Origin: Globisporangium splendens
Taxonomy: Eukaryota; Oomycota; Peronosporomycetes; Pythiales; Pythiaceae
Length of the DNA: 64,000 nucleotides
Assembly: GCA_006386115.1 (NCBI GenBank)
Contig: VFIW01000105.1
Coordinates: forward strand, 124,001 to 188,000
Direction of reading: 5' to 3'
Shown: one piece after another, positions 12,368-23,089 of the stretch
Layout: every line of letters begins with the position of its first letter
Numbering within the stretch: position 1 is the stretch's first letter
Notes under the pieces: model-generated
Database searches by the model: none
The model's input: the letters and a program-made list of their open reading frames with translations, nothing else
What the model was told of the DNA's origin: nothing
Made by a program: the position numbers and the translations under genes

Positions 12368-15300
12368 TCAACGCAAATTGCCAGTGGACACGTGCTGACA
12401 TGGTGGTCGCATGCCTCGCGGGGTCGCAACTGGGATCTGTCCCAAAACTGCTTCGGGGCCGCGAAGCGCGTCGTCTTTGCCGGAGTCACCACCTGCAAGG
12501 CGCCATACTGCTCCGGTTTCGCAATGCGGCGGCGTACGCACTGTGTGGCTGCGCTCGAATGCCGTCCGGAACGTGCCAATAGAGCGCAATCCGTTAGTCG
12601 CGGTGCCGCTGCCATCCACTGGAGGGAACGTGCTTTGTCGCTGGTGGTTTCTTCCCAGCACTTGGTCCCCTCGTTTCGGCTGCAGTGGACGCAGCAGAAC
12701 GAACGAGGACGACGGTGGATGTCTCACGCCATGCTCCACGTATTGGCGCGTCATCTCGAGCGCGAGTTCCCTGTCGTCAAGAATGTCATCACCTTCGTCG
12801 TACACGCTGGCGCCCATGTAGTCTTCGTCCTCATCACCCGGTATCTCGCCGTCGACACTTTGCTTGCGGGTGAGCATTGTCTGCTTGGAGTCGTTGCCGC
12901 GCGAGTGCCACGTGTGGAACAACTGCTCGACCTGGTTCATGGTCGGACCCTTAAGCAGCAGCTTCTCTTTGGCCTCGATCGCGATCTCGGGCGTCGACGT
13001 CACGACGCCGTCGATGCCCGTGAGCTGCAGCAGCAGGATCTCGACGATCTGCAGGTCTCTCTCCATCGCGCGCTCCTTCTCGGCTGCCGCCTTGGCGAGC
13101 ATGCCGGCGCCACGGAACGCACTGCTGTTATTGAGGTGCTGTCTGCTGAATGAGACTCGTGGACTGGACGTTGTTAGGTTGCGTGTGCTGGTGCCTCGTC
13201 GATGATGGTCATCTGCATTGTGATTGCTGACACTTGTACTGTTGCCCACCCCTCGATTGCTGTTCTCATCTCTCGCGACAAAGATCTTGAGGCCAAAGTA
13301 GAGAGCTTGCTGGAAGAGCGTCTCGTTCTCCTTGGCTGAATGGCTCAGCAGCGTATCTTGGCCAAAAAGCAGCACATCGGCGTACCGCGCGTACCAGCTG
13401 ACGCGTTTGATGTGATGTCGAGGCGGAAGCACACTTGAGGATCGACGACAGTCCTTCATGAACGTCCACAGCGGCTGCCGTCTCCGGAAGTAGTCCAGGA
13501 TTATCGTCTGCCGCGTGAGAATGCACACGCGGCTGTCCGATACCTCGTTCACGCGCAGTGCGGCCACCAGACGCACCCACAGCTCGCGAAGCTACTTGTG
13601 GGACTTCTGCTGCAGTTGGTGAAAATCGTACTCTTCATCGGCAAACTGGAACACAAGCATTGGTGCTGCAATCACAGGAACCTGGAGCTGCTTCTTCTCT
13701 GTCGTTGCTGCCGTTGAACTGCTCGTACCCAGGCTGGCATTCACTTTCACGAGCTCACTTTGATACTGATCCAGTGCCTCCGAGAGCGTCAGGACCTCGA
13801 TCCCCGAGCTTTTCAGGCGCTTAGTCACTGGTGGCGGACGCTTACGAGAGCCATTCAGCAATGCTGCATCACGAGGCGTGCCGTTGCTACTTGAATGAGA
13901 AAGTGCGGTAGCAGCAGTCAAAATACCTGGAAGCGCGGTCGCGCTCTCGTGCTGCGGAAACGCGGCGCTGCTGCTGGGCTTCAATATCGGCAATTGAATA
14001 GACATGTTGAGCGCAAAACCTCCTCGTTTGCTCCCATCCCTGCTATTGCTCTTGCTCTCGTTGGACGTAATGGACGAGGATGAGTCGTGGTGGAGCAGCA
14101 CGAGTTTCTGGTCGCGTAGCGTGTGCAGTGAGAGTAGCAGCTCTTCGTGACCGTGGCTGTTGCGGCGAAGTAATCCGTTGGCTGTGGTCGAGTGCATGAG
14201 CGACGGGCGTCGACTCTCGCGGATCTTGTGCTCGTGATCGAGGAGAAACGCCTCGAGCTGCGCGCCTAGGACCACGAGGTGGCCACCCATGGCACTGCGG
14301 ATACGTGTCAAAATGGATGTCACGCCTCTTGTCGCTGCAGTCGTGCAAATCGATTCTTCCAGGTTCTTACAGTCCACTGGGTGGTTCAGCATTGCCACAA
14401 TGGCCATGGCGCTGTCGCTTCGACAAGTTTTGATATCAGGTCCAGCAGCTCTCTGCGTGGCCTGGAAATGATCCAGAACCGCGTGCGAGATATCAGTGAC
14501 GTCCAGCAGTCGCCTCTTCTCCTCGAGCGCCAGCACAGTCTCAATTACACCCACCCGACGTGCAGGTGGAGGTTGCTGCTTCCCCTGGGGGTTGAGTGGA
14601 GCGCTGAACGAACTGTCCTCCGAGATGGACGCTTTCCACAGAGGAGGAGGGACAGTAGCAGCGCTGCTCGTCTGATGGTGGCGCTTGCCGCGGCCGTAAA
14701 GCTCGCCCATAGTCTCAAATACGGACGTGCCGCACTCTGGAAACCCGTCAAAGAGAGCACATACTTGTCCTTGAAGCACGACACGAACGACCGGTCCAGC
14801 GAGTGCCAGATCTTCATGCCGCGCGGTGCGAAATCCATCGAGCGCACGAACTCGCCATGGAGGTACTTGATCCCAACGTACTTGGTCTTCGAAGGCGGCG
14901 ACGTTCGTATCTTGTGGTGGCCGTTGCTGCTGACATCTTTCGGATTTCGTTCCAAGACCGTCGGATCGAACAGCTTGGAGTCCAATACGTTCCACCCGTC
15001 TTCCCACTCGCGGTGACCGCACTTGGCACCGAGTGCCTCGGCTAAGACGACGTGTCCGAAACCGAGACCTGCTAGTCCTGCTCTCTTGCTGTTGTAGATC
15101 AGTCGAAGCACTTTGTGGAGATTCTTGCGCCAGGGACCATGGGATTTACTGAAAGACCGAGCGCGTTGGACACATGACGAAGGTGACAGATCGCCTGGGT
15201 TCTCAGCACTAACGGCTGCCTCAGATGCTTGGCTATCCGTGCTCTCGGAAGTGTCTGGACGAGCAGCTCCATTGCCACCATTATGGTGATGGGGTTGAGC

Positions 15301-16881
15301 TCCGTTGTTGGGTCCACCGGCGACGAGAAAGCCATCGAGTACACGCTGCAACGCAGCCGTCGGGAACTCGGACTTGAGGCAGTTGAAAAACTGCCACTCG
15401 ATCGCAACATGCTTCTCCTTGGCAGCCTTTTCCAAAAGCCGCTGATAGAGGTCTATGTATTTGACGCCAAAGTGGGCATCACAGAGCAGAATCCCGATGC
15501 GCAGGTGCTGCTGTTGAGGGGAAATGTCATCGCGGGCACCACCACGAGCTTCGTGCGCTACTTGCGGCTTCAGAGGCATGATACGAGCATTTGCTGTGGT
15601 TGCGTCCATATTCGAAGCGCACAGCACGCGGCTGAGCCCACGCGCGATGACTTTGGCGACAAACTGACGAGTGAAGCTACGGTGCACGGCGCTTTTCATG
15701 AGCGTCGGCGCTGACGTTAACAGCGACGACGATGACGCCGAGAGCCCTCGATGCAGACCCGAGTGGCTTCGCTTTTTCTGAAATCGACGAGCGCTCGGCG
15801 GCATCCCCATCACGTGCCGTGAGTTTGCTTCTTGAACAATCTGGATGGTAGTTGTGGCGCTTGTAGTGAGGGCAGGAGGATCGTCTGGCGACGCGCTTCG
15901 ACCCGCGACCAGATCTCGGAATTGCTTTCGTCGCGATGCAAGCGCAGCAGCCGCCCCGTAAAGTACCTCCACCGACGACACGCGTTCTCGTACTGGCGTT
16001 TCTTCTGGTAATACTGCTTCTTGTGCCGATCTTCTTGCTCGCGGTGTTCCCGCTCGAGACGCAGCCGCTGCTGCTCAACAGCTCGCTCGCGCGCCTCGAC
16101 CCGCAGCCGGAGCTCCTCTGCGTACTTGTCGATTTGCAATTGGAGCTCCTCGTGGTTGACTTCAACCTCGGCTGTGGTCAAGTCGCCGCGGGTGGGCGAG
16201 CTCCTTTCCTTTGCCATTCGTTCTTGTACTTCGGCGAGCAGTGGGTTGGAGTTTGCAAACTCGAGTGGCTCCAGACGATGGGTCGCAAACCGCTGGCAGC
16301 GCCACGTCGCCTGGATGCGCAACGCATGGGCGTGCAGGTTCGCTTTGTCGACAGCACGCTGTGCGCGATGGTCGGTAACTCGCTGTAGCAACGCATCCCG
16401 GCTGCCGTGGATGTTCAAGTAGTTGACACCATAGGTCAGCAAGACCAAGATATCGTCAAGCAGCCGGGTACTATGGGGACATCACGTTAAGCAATCCAAG
16501 TTATGCGAGTATTTCTATGAAGCGCAGCAGCAATTGCACCTACCTGATGTGCGGCGATTCGGCATTCTCTCGAGCGTCGTGCAGCAAATGTACGGAACCA
16601 TGGTGCAACGGAGCTGAGAGACCAACGCGAGCATCTGCGTGGGTCCACAACGCGAGCTTGGAGCCTATATGCAGCAAGTGGAGTGCGTTGGCACCGCTAG
16701 CTGCCACAGTCACTGCCGTCGGATTGCTCGCAACACCATTGCTGCTGTTGTCACCGCGGTCATTGGCTGTGACACGATTCATTACTGCCGACGGTCCCGA
16801 GAGTGTGCAACCGAGGATGGAAGAAAATAGCCAACGCAATTCTGCGACTTGTGGCGGGACCAGCGTAACGGTTTGCGTCAC
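12368..16881 (-). CDS. IQ/coiled-coil protein with degenerate class-I glutamine amidotransferase domain; interrupted frame
   Basis: A long minus-strand gene read in pieces. Exon 16881-16544 joins exon 16470 onward by a clean 73 bp intron; the true N-terminus is uncertain because the first codon is GTG and no upstream ATG is in frame. An IQ motif (IQATWRCQRFATHR) and a charged coiled coil (to about 15970) follow. The frame then changes, possibly by a short intron near 15966-15896. Next comes a GATase-1 fold: RIGILLCDAHFGVKYIDLYQ, FLVAGGP, then GLGFGHVVLAEALG where family members have Gly-x-Cys-x-Gly-His. The nucleophile Cys is Gly here. At 14746-14740 the frame shifts by -1 into a 380-codon ORF starting GFPECGTSVFETM, the place of the family's HPE motif. 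That ORF meets an in-frame TAG at 13594-13592, after which the same frame stays open to 12368. The product may be catalytically dead, and the locus may be a pseudogene. Confidence 0.6.
14740..14746 (-). promoter_or_regulatory. Candidate -1 ribosomal frameshift heptamer GGGTTTC
   Basis: On the minus strand the zero-frame codons read G GGT TTC, the X XXY YYZ layout of -1 slippery sites. A -1 slip gives GGG TTT CCA GAG, so the protein continues as TGFPEC into the downstream ORF without losing a residue. No strong stem-loop is obvious in the first 10 bases downstream. A lost T in the genomic T-run would give the same picture. Confidence 0.35.
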
Positions 16882-17351
16882 GTGTGATTGCCCTCAGGTT
16901 GCTGAAACTCAGTCGAAGGACCTGTCCGTACGAAATGACATAATCTGTGCGAAATGACGCCAGATTGCCGTCACAGGTTGTGCCACTGTTCTGCTTCGTT
17001 GCGCTGTCGAAAGCCGATCGTGTCGTGGCCCGAACACCTTGAGGGCTATGGAGGTTGCCGCGGTCTTGCCAGTTCGAGAATCTGTGACGTGTGCGAGACA
17101 GGCATTGGTCCTTCTCCTTTTTTCAACGAATCACATTCGCGTAAACTGAATTGCAACCAATTGTAGCTTCAGCTCGAACGCTGTTCCACGAATAGCGTGG
17201 GCCACACTATTCCCATAGGCTTGCTCGCTCGCCAATGCTTCTGCGCTCAAAGCCAAACGTCGTCGTGGCAAGCAATCTCAAGAGCTTCATCTTCTCCTCG
17301 CACAGAGAGAGAGAGAGAACGCGCGCAGCTATCACATAAGCAGACAGCAGC
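16882..17351. other. Divergent intergenic region
   Basis: About 470 bp between two divergent genes, presumably their promoters and 5' UTRs. A short GA-rich microsatellite lies at about 17303-17320. No gene is seen. Confidence 0.6.
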
Positions 17352-18050
17352 ATGCGCTACCTCCGCGCCAAGGGCATCCGCAAGGCGCTGCGCCAGTTCC
17401 ACTTTCTCTGCGGCATCAAGCCACCGTACAAGGTGCTGCTCGACGGCAACTTCGTGGCCATGTGCATGCAAATGAAGGTGGACATCCACGAGCGCCTGCC
17501 CAAGTTCCTGCAGGTCAAGCCGCACGAGGTGCAGTACTTCATCGCGCGCGCCGCACTCAACGAGCTCGAGCTGCTGGGCGACGCCATGCGGCCGGCGTTC
17601 GAGGTCGCGCAGTCGTTCACAGTCGTCGAGGACAATGCTGCCGATGACAAGACCGATGGTGATGCGCCCGTGGACGTCTCGGCTGTGATCCGCGGTATCA
17701 TCGGCGACCGCAACGACCGCAAGTTTGTCGTCGCGACCCAGGAAGTCGAGCTGCGCAAGGTGCTGCGTGAGGTACCCGGCGTGCCACTCGTGTACCTGAA
17801 CCGCTCGGTGCTCGTGTTCGAGGACATTTCGCGCGCGACGCTGGCGATCGTGCGCCAGCAGGAGAAGGCCAAGTTGGCCAAGCTCGACGAGAACGAGAAG
17901 CGCAAACTCGACCGCGCGACTGAGGGAAGTAGCGACAACGAGGAGGAGAAGCGGCGACTGAAGAAGAAAGCCAAGGGTCCGAACCCACTGTCTGTGAAGA
18001 AACCCACCAAGAAGAAAGTGCGCGCACCCAAGAAACCCAAGCGCGCATAA
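17352..18050 (+). CDS. UTP23: rRNA-processing protein UTP23 (PIN domain)
   Basis: Single exon, 232 residues. It begins MRYLRAKGIRKALRQFHFLC, then KPPYKVLLDGNFVAMCMQMK, the UTP23/FCF1 PIN-domain opening with the first Asp in LLDGNF. LNELELLG, FVVATQEVELRKVLREVPGVPLVYL and the SVLVFED end of the PIN fold follow. The last 50 residues are Lys-rich (KKKAKGPNP, KKPTKKKVRAPKK) and suit rRNA binding and nucleolar targeting. Known role: small-subunit processome component needed for 18S rRNA maturation; UTP23 is usually not an active nuclease. The FCF1 alternative is less likely because of the RxxRxxKA start and basic tail. Intact. Confidence 0.93.
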   Translation: MRYLRAKGIRKALRQFHFLCGIKPPYKVLLDGNFVAMCMQMKVDIHERLPKFLQVKPHEVQYFIARAALNELELLGDAMRPAFEVAQSFTVVEDNAADDKTDGDAPVDVSAVIRGIIGDRNDRKFVVATQEVELRKVLREVPGVPLVYLNRSVLVFEDISRATLAIVRQQEKAKLAKLDENEKRKLDRATEGSSDNEEEKRRLKKKAKGPNPLSVKKPTKKKVRAPKKPKRA

Positions 18051-18137
18051 GGTAACACAAGCGCGTCTATTATAATAAAAAAGAGGGGTGATGGTGATGG
18101 AAAAGAATGGCTACTACTTATATGAAATACATGACAG

Positions 18138-20406
18138 TTAGAAATCCTTGTCCCAGTCGCTGCCGTCGTCACTGTACGGCGCGCTTTCATCGTTGCTGTC
18201 GGCCACAAAGTCAAACTTGGACGTGTCGAGCGCGCTCGCCAGTCGCGGCTTGTACGGCGCCGGCTCGGTCTTGTTGTACACCTTGTCCCAGTTGTGGCCG
18301 CTGAACCACGGATGCGCGCGCGTGACGTTCGCGCCGCCGTGCGTGAGCCCCAGACGCTTGGTCAGATCGTGCTCGAGCAGCTTGGAGATGATGTCGCGGC
18401 ACGGCTCGCTCACCCAGGGCGGGAACATCACAGGCTCCTTGACGATGTTCCGGCAGATCTGCATCTGGTCCGACTGGTTCGAGCCAGCAAAGGGTGAATG
18501 GCACACAACGAGTTCGTAGATCAAGATGCCGAGTGCCCAGCAGTCGACACCCTTATTGTGGCCCTTACCGAGCACGAGCTCCGGCGCCAGGTACTCGGGC
18601 GTGCCGCACAGCGTGTACGTTCGGTCCTCGACGATCTTGGCGAAGCCAAAGTCGACGACTTTGAGGTACCCCATGGGGTCAATCAGCAGGTTCTCGGGCT
18701 TGAGGTCGCGGTAAACGATGTTGCGGTTGTGGAGGTACTCGATCGCCATGGGCACGTGGCTGGCCAGGAATCGCGTGTGGTCGTTTGAGAGCTTCCCCGG
18801 TGAGTTTGGTGAGCAATGCAAGTACGTGAACAGCTCGCCGCCCTGGACGAACTCAATGAGCAGGTACAGGTTCTTGCTATCCTTGTACGTCTGGTGCGAC
18901 TTCAGGGTGAACAGATGGTTGCACATCCCTATGATCGATTTCTTGTTCATGACGTTCTGCTGCTGCTCGTAGGCAACGATCGTGGCTTTGCTCAGCACTT
19001 TCATCGCGTACGGCGTGCCCGTGGTCTTGTGTCGAACCAGTTTCACGCGACCAAAGGTGCCTGAGCCCAGCGTGTGCAGGATCTCGAGGTCGCTCATGGG
19101 GATACCAAGATTGTTGACATTTGTGCCGCGCTTAGTGAGTGCGCTCTTGCGCTCGTCGGCTTCGCGGTTCAGGATCGCTTGCAAGGGACCAAGCAGCTCG
19201 ATGAACTTGGCCTGGTTCAGCGACAGGCACTGCAACAGACCCTGAGCGATGATATCGGCGACCCGCGGTTCGTCGCGCAGCAGCGACATCTCGCCGAAAA
19301 AGTCGCCCGTAGACAGAGTCGCAACTTTGTCGGCCGACGGATTCTTCTGCTTGACGACTGCCGTGCCGCTCTGTATGATGTAGGACGTTGTGCCTTTGTC
19401 GCCTTCTCTGATGACGTCGGTCGCGGCAGTGACATTGGTGGCGCGAGGCTCGTGGGTCATGAGCGCGCGCTCGCCAAAGTAGTCGTTGTCGCTCAGACGC
19501 AGCGACTCGCGATCGCGCACGGTGTCGACCATGTCCGTGCAATCGACCGTGCCTTTCTTGATGATGTAGAGCACCTTGCCGCGCTCGCCCTTCTTGATGA
19601 TGCGCTCGCCTTTCTTGAACGTCACGATCTGTGCGGCCTCGGCGAGCTGCCCCAATTGCGCATCAGTCAGCGGCTTGAGGAGCTCCACTTTTTGGAGCGC
19701 AGACTTGCATTCATCGATCTGGTCCATCTGGTTGCGCGCCACGAGGCGACGGAACGTGACGCGGTCAAGTGCCCAGAGCCGCCCGGCCTTGGCGCATGCG
19801 ATCGTGGCCTGGCGAGGACAATTGTACACGAGTGCCAGCTCCCCGAAGGCGGCACCGCGCTGCGCAACGCCCACGACGCCATCGTTCGCCGTGCTGCTGC
19901 TCACGGTGATGTTGAAGACGCCGGACTCGACGACGTAGAAGAAGTCTCCCGAGTCACCCTCCTTGATCACGACGTCGTCTACTTGGGTCGTTTTCTCAAA
20001 CATGAGCTGCACGATGAGCTCGATGTCGCTTTTGTCGATCGTCGAGAAGAGGAAGTTGCTTTGCAGCGCCTGCAGGATGATCGCCTTGGACTCATCGGAC
20101 TTGGGGATCTTGACGATCTCGAGCGGCTCCTCGAACGACACGCTCTCGGCGAAAATGTCGCGGCGGCGCTTGTTTGCGGCTCGCTTTTCGCGCATCACGA
20201 CGGCCATTTTGGAGTCTGGCATCGACAAAATGACAGAATTTGACAAGGTTCAGCCCTGATTCCGTTCCAAGAGCTACAATCGCTGCATGAAAGCAAGTAC
20301 CTGCAGACGAATCGGAAGCCGCAGTGGCGGAAGTCGGAGACATCACGACGGGGTCGAACTCACCTGACGCCGTCTGCTTCGTTGGGACCGAGTTGATGCA
20401 GCCCAT
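18138..20406 (-). CDS. cGMP-dependent protein kinase with fused third cyclic-nucleotide domain
   Basis: Two exons, 20406-20301 and 20215-18138, joined by an 85 bp intron; 727 residues. The start MGCINS offers Gly2 myristoylation and Cys3 palmitoylation for membrane anchoring. CNB1 (about residues 90-195) has the phosphate-binding cassette FGELALVYNCPRQAT. CNB2 has FGERALMTHEPRATNVT. It runs directly into IREGDKGTTSYIIQSG and FGEMSLLRDEPRVADI, the second half of another CNB, so a stretch of about 60-70 residues is missing between them. The AGC kinase has LGSGTFGRV, YAMK, YRDLKPENLL, DFGFAK and the activation loop TLCGTPEYLAPE. The alpha-C Glu expected in VMNEK is Lys (VMNKK, codon 18944-18942). 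Known role: cyclic-nucleotide-activated Ser/Thr kinase. Activity of this copy is doubtful. Confidence 0.9.
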
Positions 20407-21143
20407 GGTGATACCGAGTGTATTGCCGTTTTAATAAGATGGTGTGCAACGACTCGCGTTGTGGGCAGTGCGGGACGTTCGTCGCAAAGCGAATAATGGA
20501 CGAACTCGGATTGATTGATTTGCTGCTTGGGGGGCAATGCGAACCATTCTGCCCAGACATCGAAGGCAGCCTGGGTATAATCAATTCGAGTTTCTGATGC
20601 AGAGCTTCGGCATAAAAGACCGCACCGAAGTCCTAAGACTAAGCTGTTTTGGCGGCCAAGACCAGAAAAAGAGACTCTCAGGTCGCAGAAACAAGCTCTC
20701 AGGATACATTTAGATGCTGACTATTTCAAGACGGCAAGCCACCGCAATCGATTGCGCTGGGGAAGGTGCTGTGACGCCTTTGCACCTCTCTTTTAGCACT
20801 CATTTGCATTGCCCGGGAAGATGGATCGATGAGTTTGCAAGGAGCAGTGGGAGAGTAAGCAGATGGAGAGAGATCGGTCGCCTCACAGAGTGTATTGCAC
20901 GGTAGAGATCGACGCCAGGCATCACTGGCAGGATCAAATCCCTTGTCATACTCGAGTTGACTCGAGTTTTGCATGGACATTTTAACGAGTAGCAGTTTCG
21001 AAACGATTCTTTCAGCGTGTCTTTCCTCTTAACGTCGCCTAACAAGAAATACAGTCTGCCTCTGCTTCTTGCTTGTGGTTATCTTCCTCCCTGTGAGCAT
21101 TGCTGTTCGTTTCTTTCGATTAGAGTACTAGCACAGAGAGAAT
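20407..21143. other. Divergent intergenic region
   Basis: About 740 bp between divergent genes (PKG on minus, coiled-coil protein on plus). It carries both promoters. Only short unlikely ORFs are present, and I see no repeat or RNA gene. Confidence 0.6.
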
Positions 21144-22884
21144 ATGGATGAAGACAAGCGCTCTGCGATCTCGCGCACGACAATCGCAAGCAAGTCAGCG
21201 TACCTGAACGAAGACGAAGCAGACTGTCGTGATAAGCTGGACGCTACTGTCGTCGGTGGCCCGCTGTCGCCATCGTCTCATGGAGGTGCGCGGCTCTTGA
21301 TGGACTGGGACGACGTCGTCGATCGCTCAGGGATGGCCGAAATGTGCCAATACGTGCAGCACCTGGAGGCCGAGAGCCACGATTTGCAGGACCAGCTGCA
21401 TTTCCACAAGGAACAAGACGCCAAGCAGCTTGCGGCCGCAGCGAGCCGCATCGAAATGCTGCAGAGCTCACTACAGCAGGCGCTTGACGCCAGTGAGCCG
21501 CATCGCGAGGAGAAAGATGTAGCAGTGCACCAGCAATCGATGGAGCGCGAGCGCATTGCGTCGCTTGTTGCGCTCATGGAGGAGGCGCAGAAAAAGTACG
21601 AGGATGCCGAGCGCGCACGGCAGCACGCAATCTTCAAGCTCAGCGCGCTCCAGGCATCCGTTGCCGAAGCGGATACCCACAAGATCCTTGGAACTCCATC
21701 CACAACAGCTAGCACTGGTGGCAGTACACCACTCGCAATCAGTTGCGACAGTGACCTGAGCCTCAGCTTCGGAGAGCGCATGGAAAAGTACAAACGCGGG
21801 CTGGAGCTGCTGCGACAGACGCTCGAGTTGAAAGACGAGCAAGCCCACGAGAAGCAGCGCATCGCTGTGGGGCTCGCCCTACGCAGTGCGCACAAAGAGC
21901 ACACGGCGCTCATGGACAAGCTCCGGTTGGAGTGCGACCTGCGGTTGAGCGAGTGGCGTCATGCTGAGACTGTGCGCGCCAAGGAGACCCAGGCTGCGAT
22001 GGATGAGGACCGATACAGCATCCGCCTCAAGATGAGGCACGCACTGCAGCGTGCACAGATCGAGCAGTGTGTGTCGCACCTGCAAGCCCAGGCCGCTCTC
22101 TCGTCGTCATCATCGTCATTATCCTTGGCGTCAAACTACAACCGATATCACCATTACGGCGAGAGCGATTTCTCCTTTGGCACACTGGACGAAGTGTTCG
22201 TGCGCATGCAACTCAAACAACTGCGCGCGCGGCGCTTGGAAGCACTCAAGAAAGTGCTGTTGATCCGCCAGGCTAAGCTGTTGCAGATGGCGAAAGATCT
22301 CGTGTGCCGATGGCGCATCCAGACCACGCACGCGCGGATCCCCAAACTCAACGCTGTACTGCACATGCATCGCGTCGTATCGCACCTCGGACTGCGCACA
22401 AAGCGTTCGTTCTTTAACCGCTGGAAGGCGCAGACACGACTGCTGCGTGTACACGAGTATCAGAACCAGGCACTAAGTTGTTGGAACCGCATGCTTGCAG
22501 TCGAGCGCATCAGCCACGTCATCCACCAACGCACGGTACCGTTCTTCATTAGATTGCAAGCGAAACGCGATCGTTGTAAGCTGATTTTGACTCCATGCCT
22601 TGTTGCTATAGGTGAAGCGCGTTGCGCTGTTCTTCCATCATTGGTGTCTAGTCGTGGCGTCTAGCAAGATGGCTACACTTTCCGGAGATGAGGTGGCGTC
22701 GCCAGCTAGTGATGATGAGACCGATGCGTCCTCCTCGTCGTCCGTCTCAGCAACTGGAAGTGAGGTCCCTACGAACGACGTGCAGGCGCTGCAACAGGAG
22801 ATCAAGAAGCTTCACGACCAGCTCGCGGCGTCGAAATCCGAAGCGTGGCGGTACAAACGGCAACTGCTCAAGCAGTTTTTGTGA
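21144..22884 (+). CDS. Coiled-coil protein with SFI1-like Trp repeats
   Basis: Exons 21144-22535 and 22612-22884 (76 bp intron, donor GTACCG, acceptor TAG) encode 554 residues. The frame in exon 1 is also open past the donor, but splicing keeps a repeat intact. The first third is acidic and heptad-rich (MCQYVQHLEAESHDLQDQLH, LVALMEEAQKKYEDAERARQ). A Ser-rich linker near residue 320 is followed by repeated basic helices with a central Trp: LVCRWRIQTTHARI, FFNRWKAQTRLLRV, ALSCWNRMLAVE and LFFHHWCLVVASSK. These resemble the centrin-binding repeats of SFI1. The C-terminus is an acidic Ser tract and a short coiled coil ending LLKQFL. A centrosome or basal-body role is inferred from this pattern only; the repeats are few. 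Confidence 0.8.
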
Positions 22885-23089
22885 CTTTTATAAATGGTTG
22901 GCTTACCACCAACCATTTATATATACAGTTCCAATAAAGATACTTTTTCTTGATATCTGATGACAGCAACAACAATGGCTACATCCAGTAGGTACGACAA
23001 GAAATGGATGAGGTCATAAGTCAATCATTAAATGCGGCTAATAAATAAGTTGTGGTTTCCGTTTTTTTTTCCTCGATGTAGGGTCGTAC

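Noticed and set aside
12077..13153. 358-codon plus-strand frame
   Set aside because: It is antisense to the long minus-strand amidotransferase-like gene, has no motifs, and mirrors its codon periodicity.
14738..14775. A 28-base intron (GTATGT...CCAG) as explanation of the frame change
   Set aside because: Far below the intron size in this window, and splicing it leads to a stop within a few codons.
14279..15016. 245-codon plus-strand frame
   Set aside because: Antisense to the amidotransferase-like region and without recognisable features.
19074..20243. 389-codon plus-strand frame
   Set aside because: Pure antisense shadow of the PKG coding exon; Arg/Leu/Val-rich with no domain.
22536..22664. 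Read-through C-terminus (ending SLVSSRGV) of the coiled-coil protein
   Set aside because: Splicing 22536-22611 continues a Trp-repeat and gives a longer coherent end, while the read-through tail is random.
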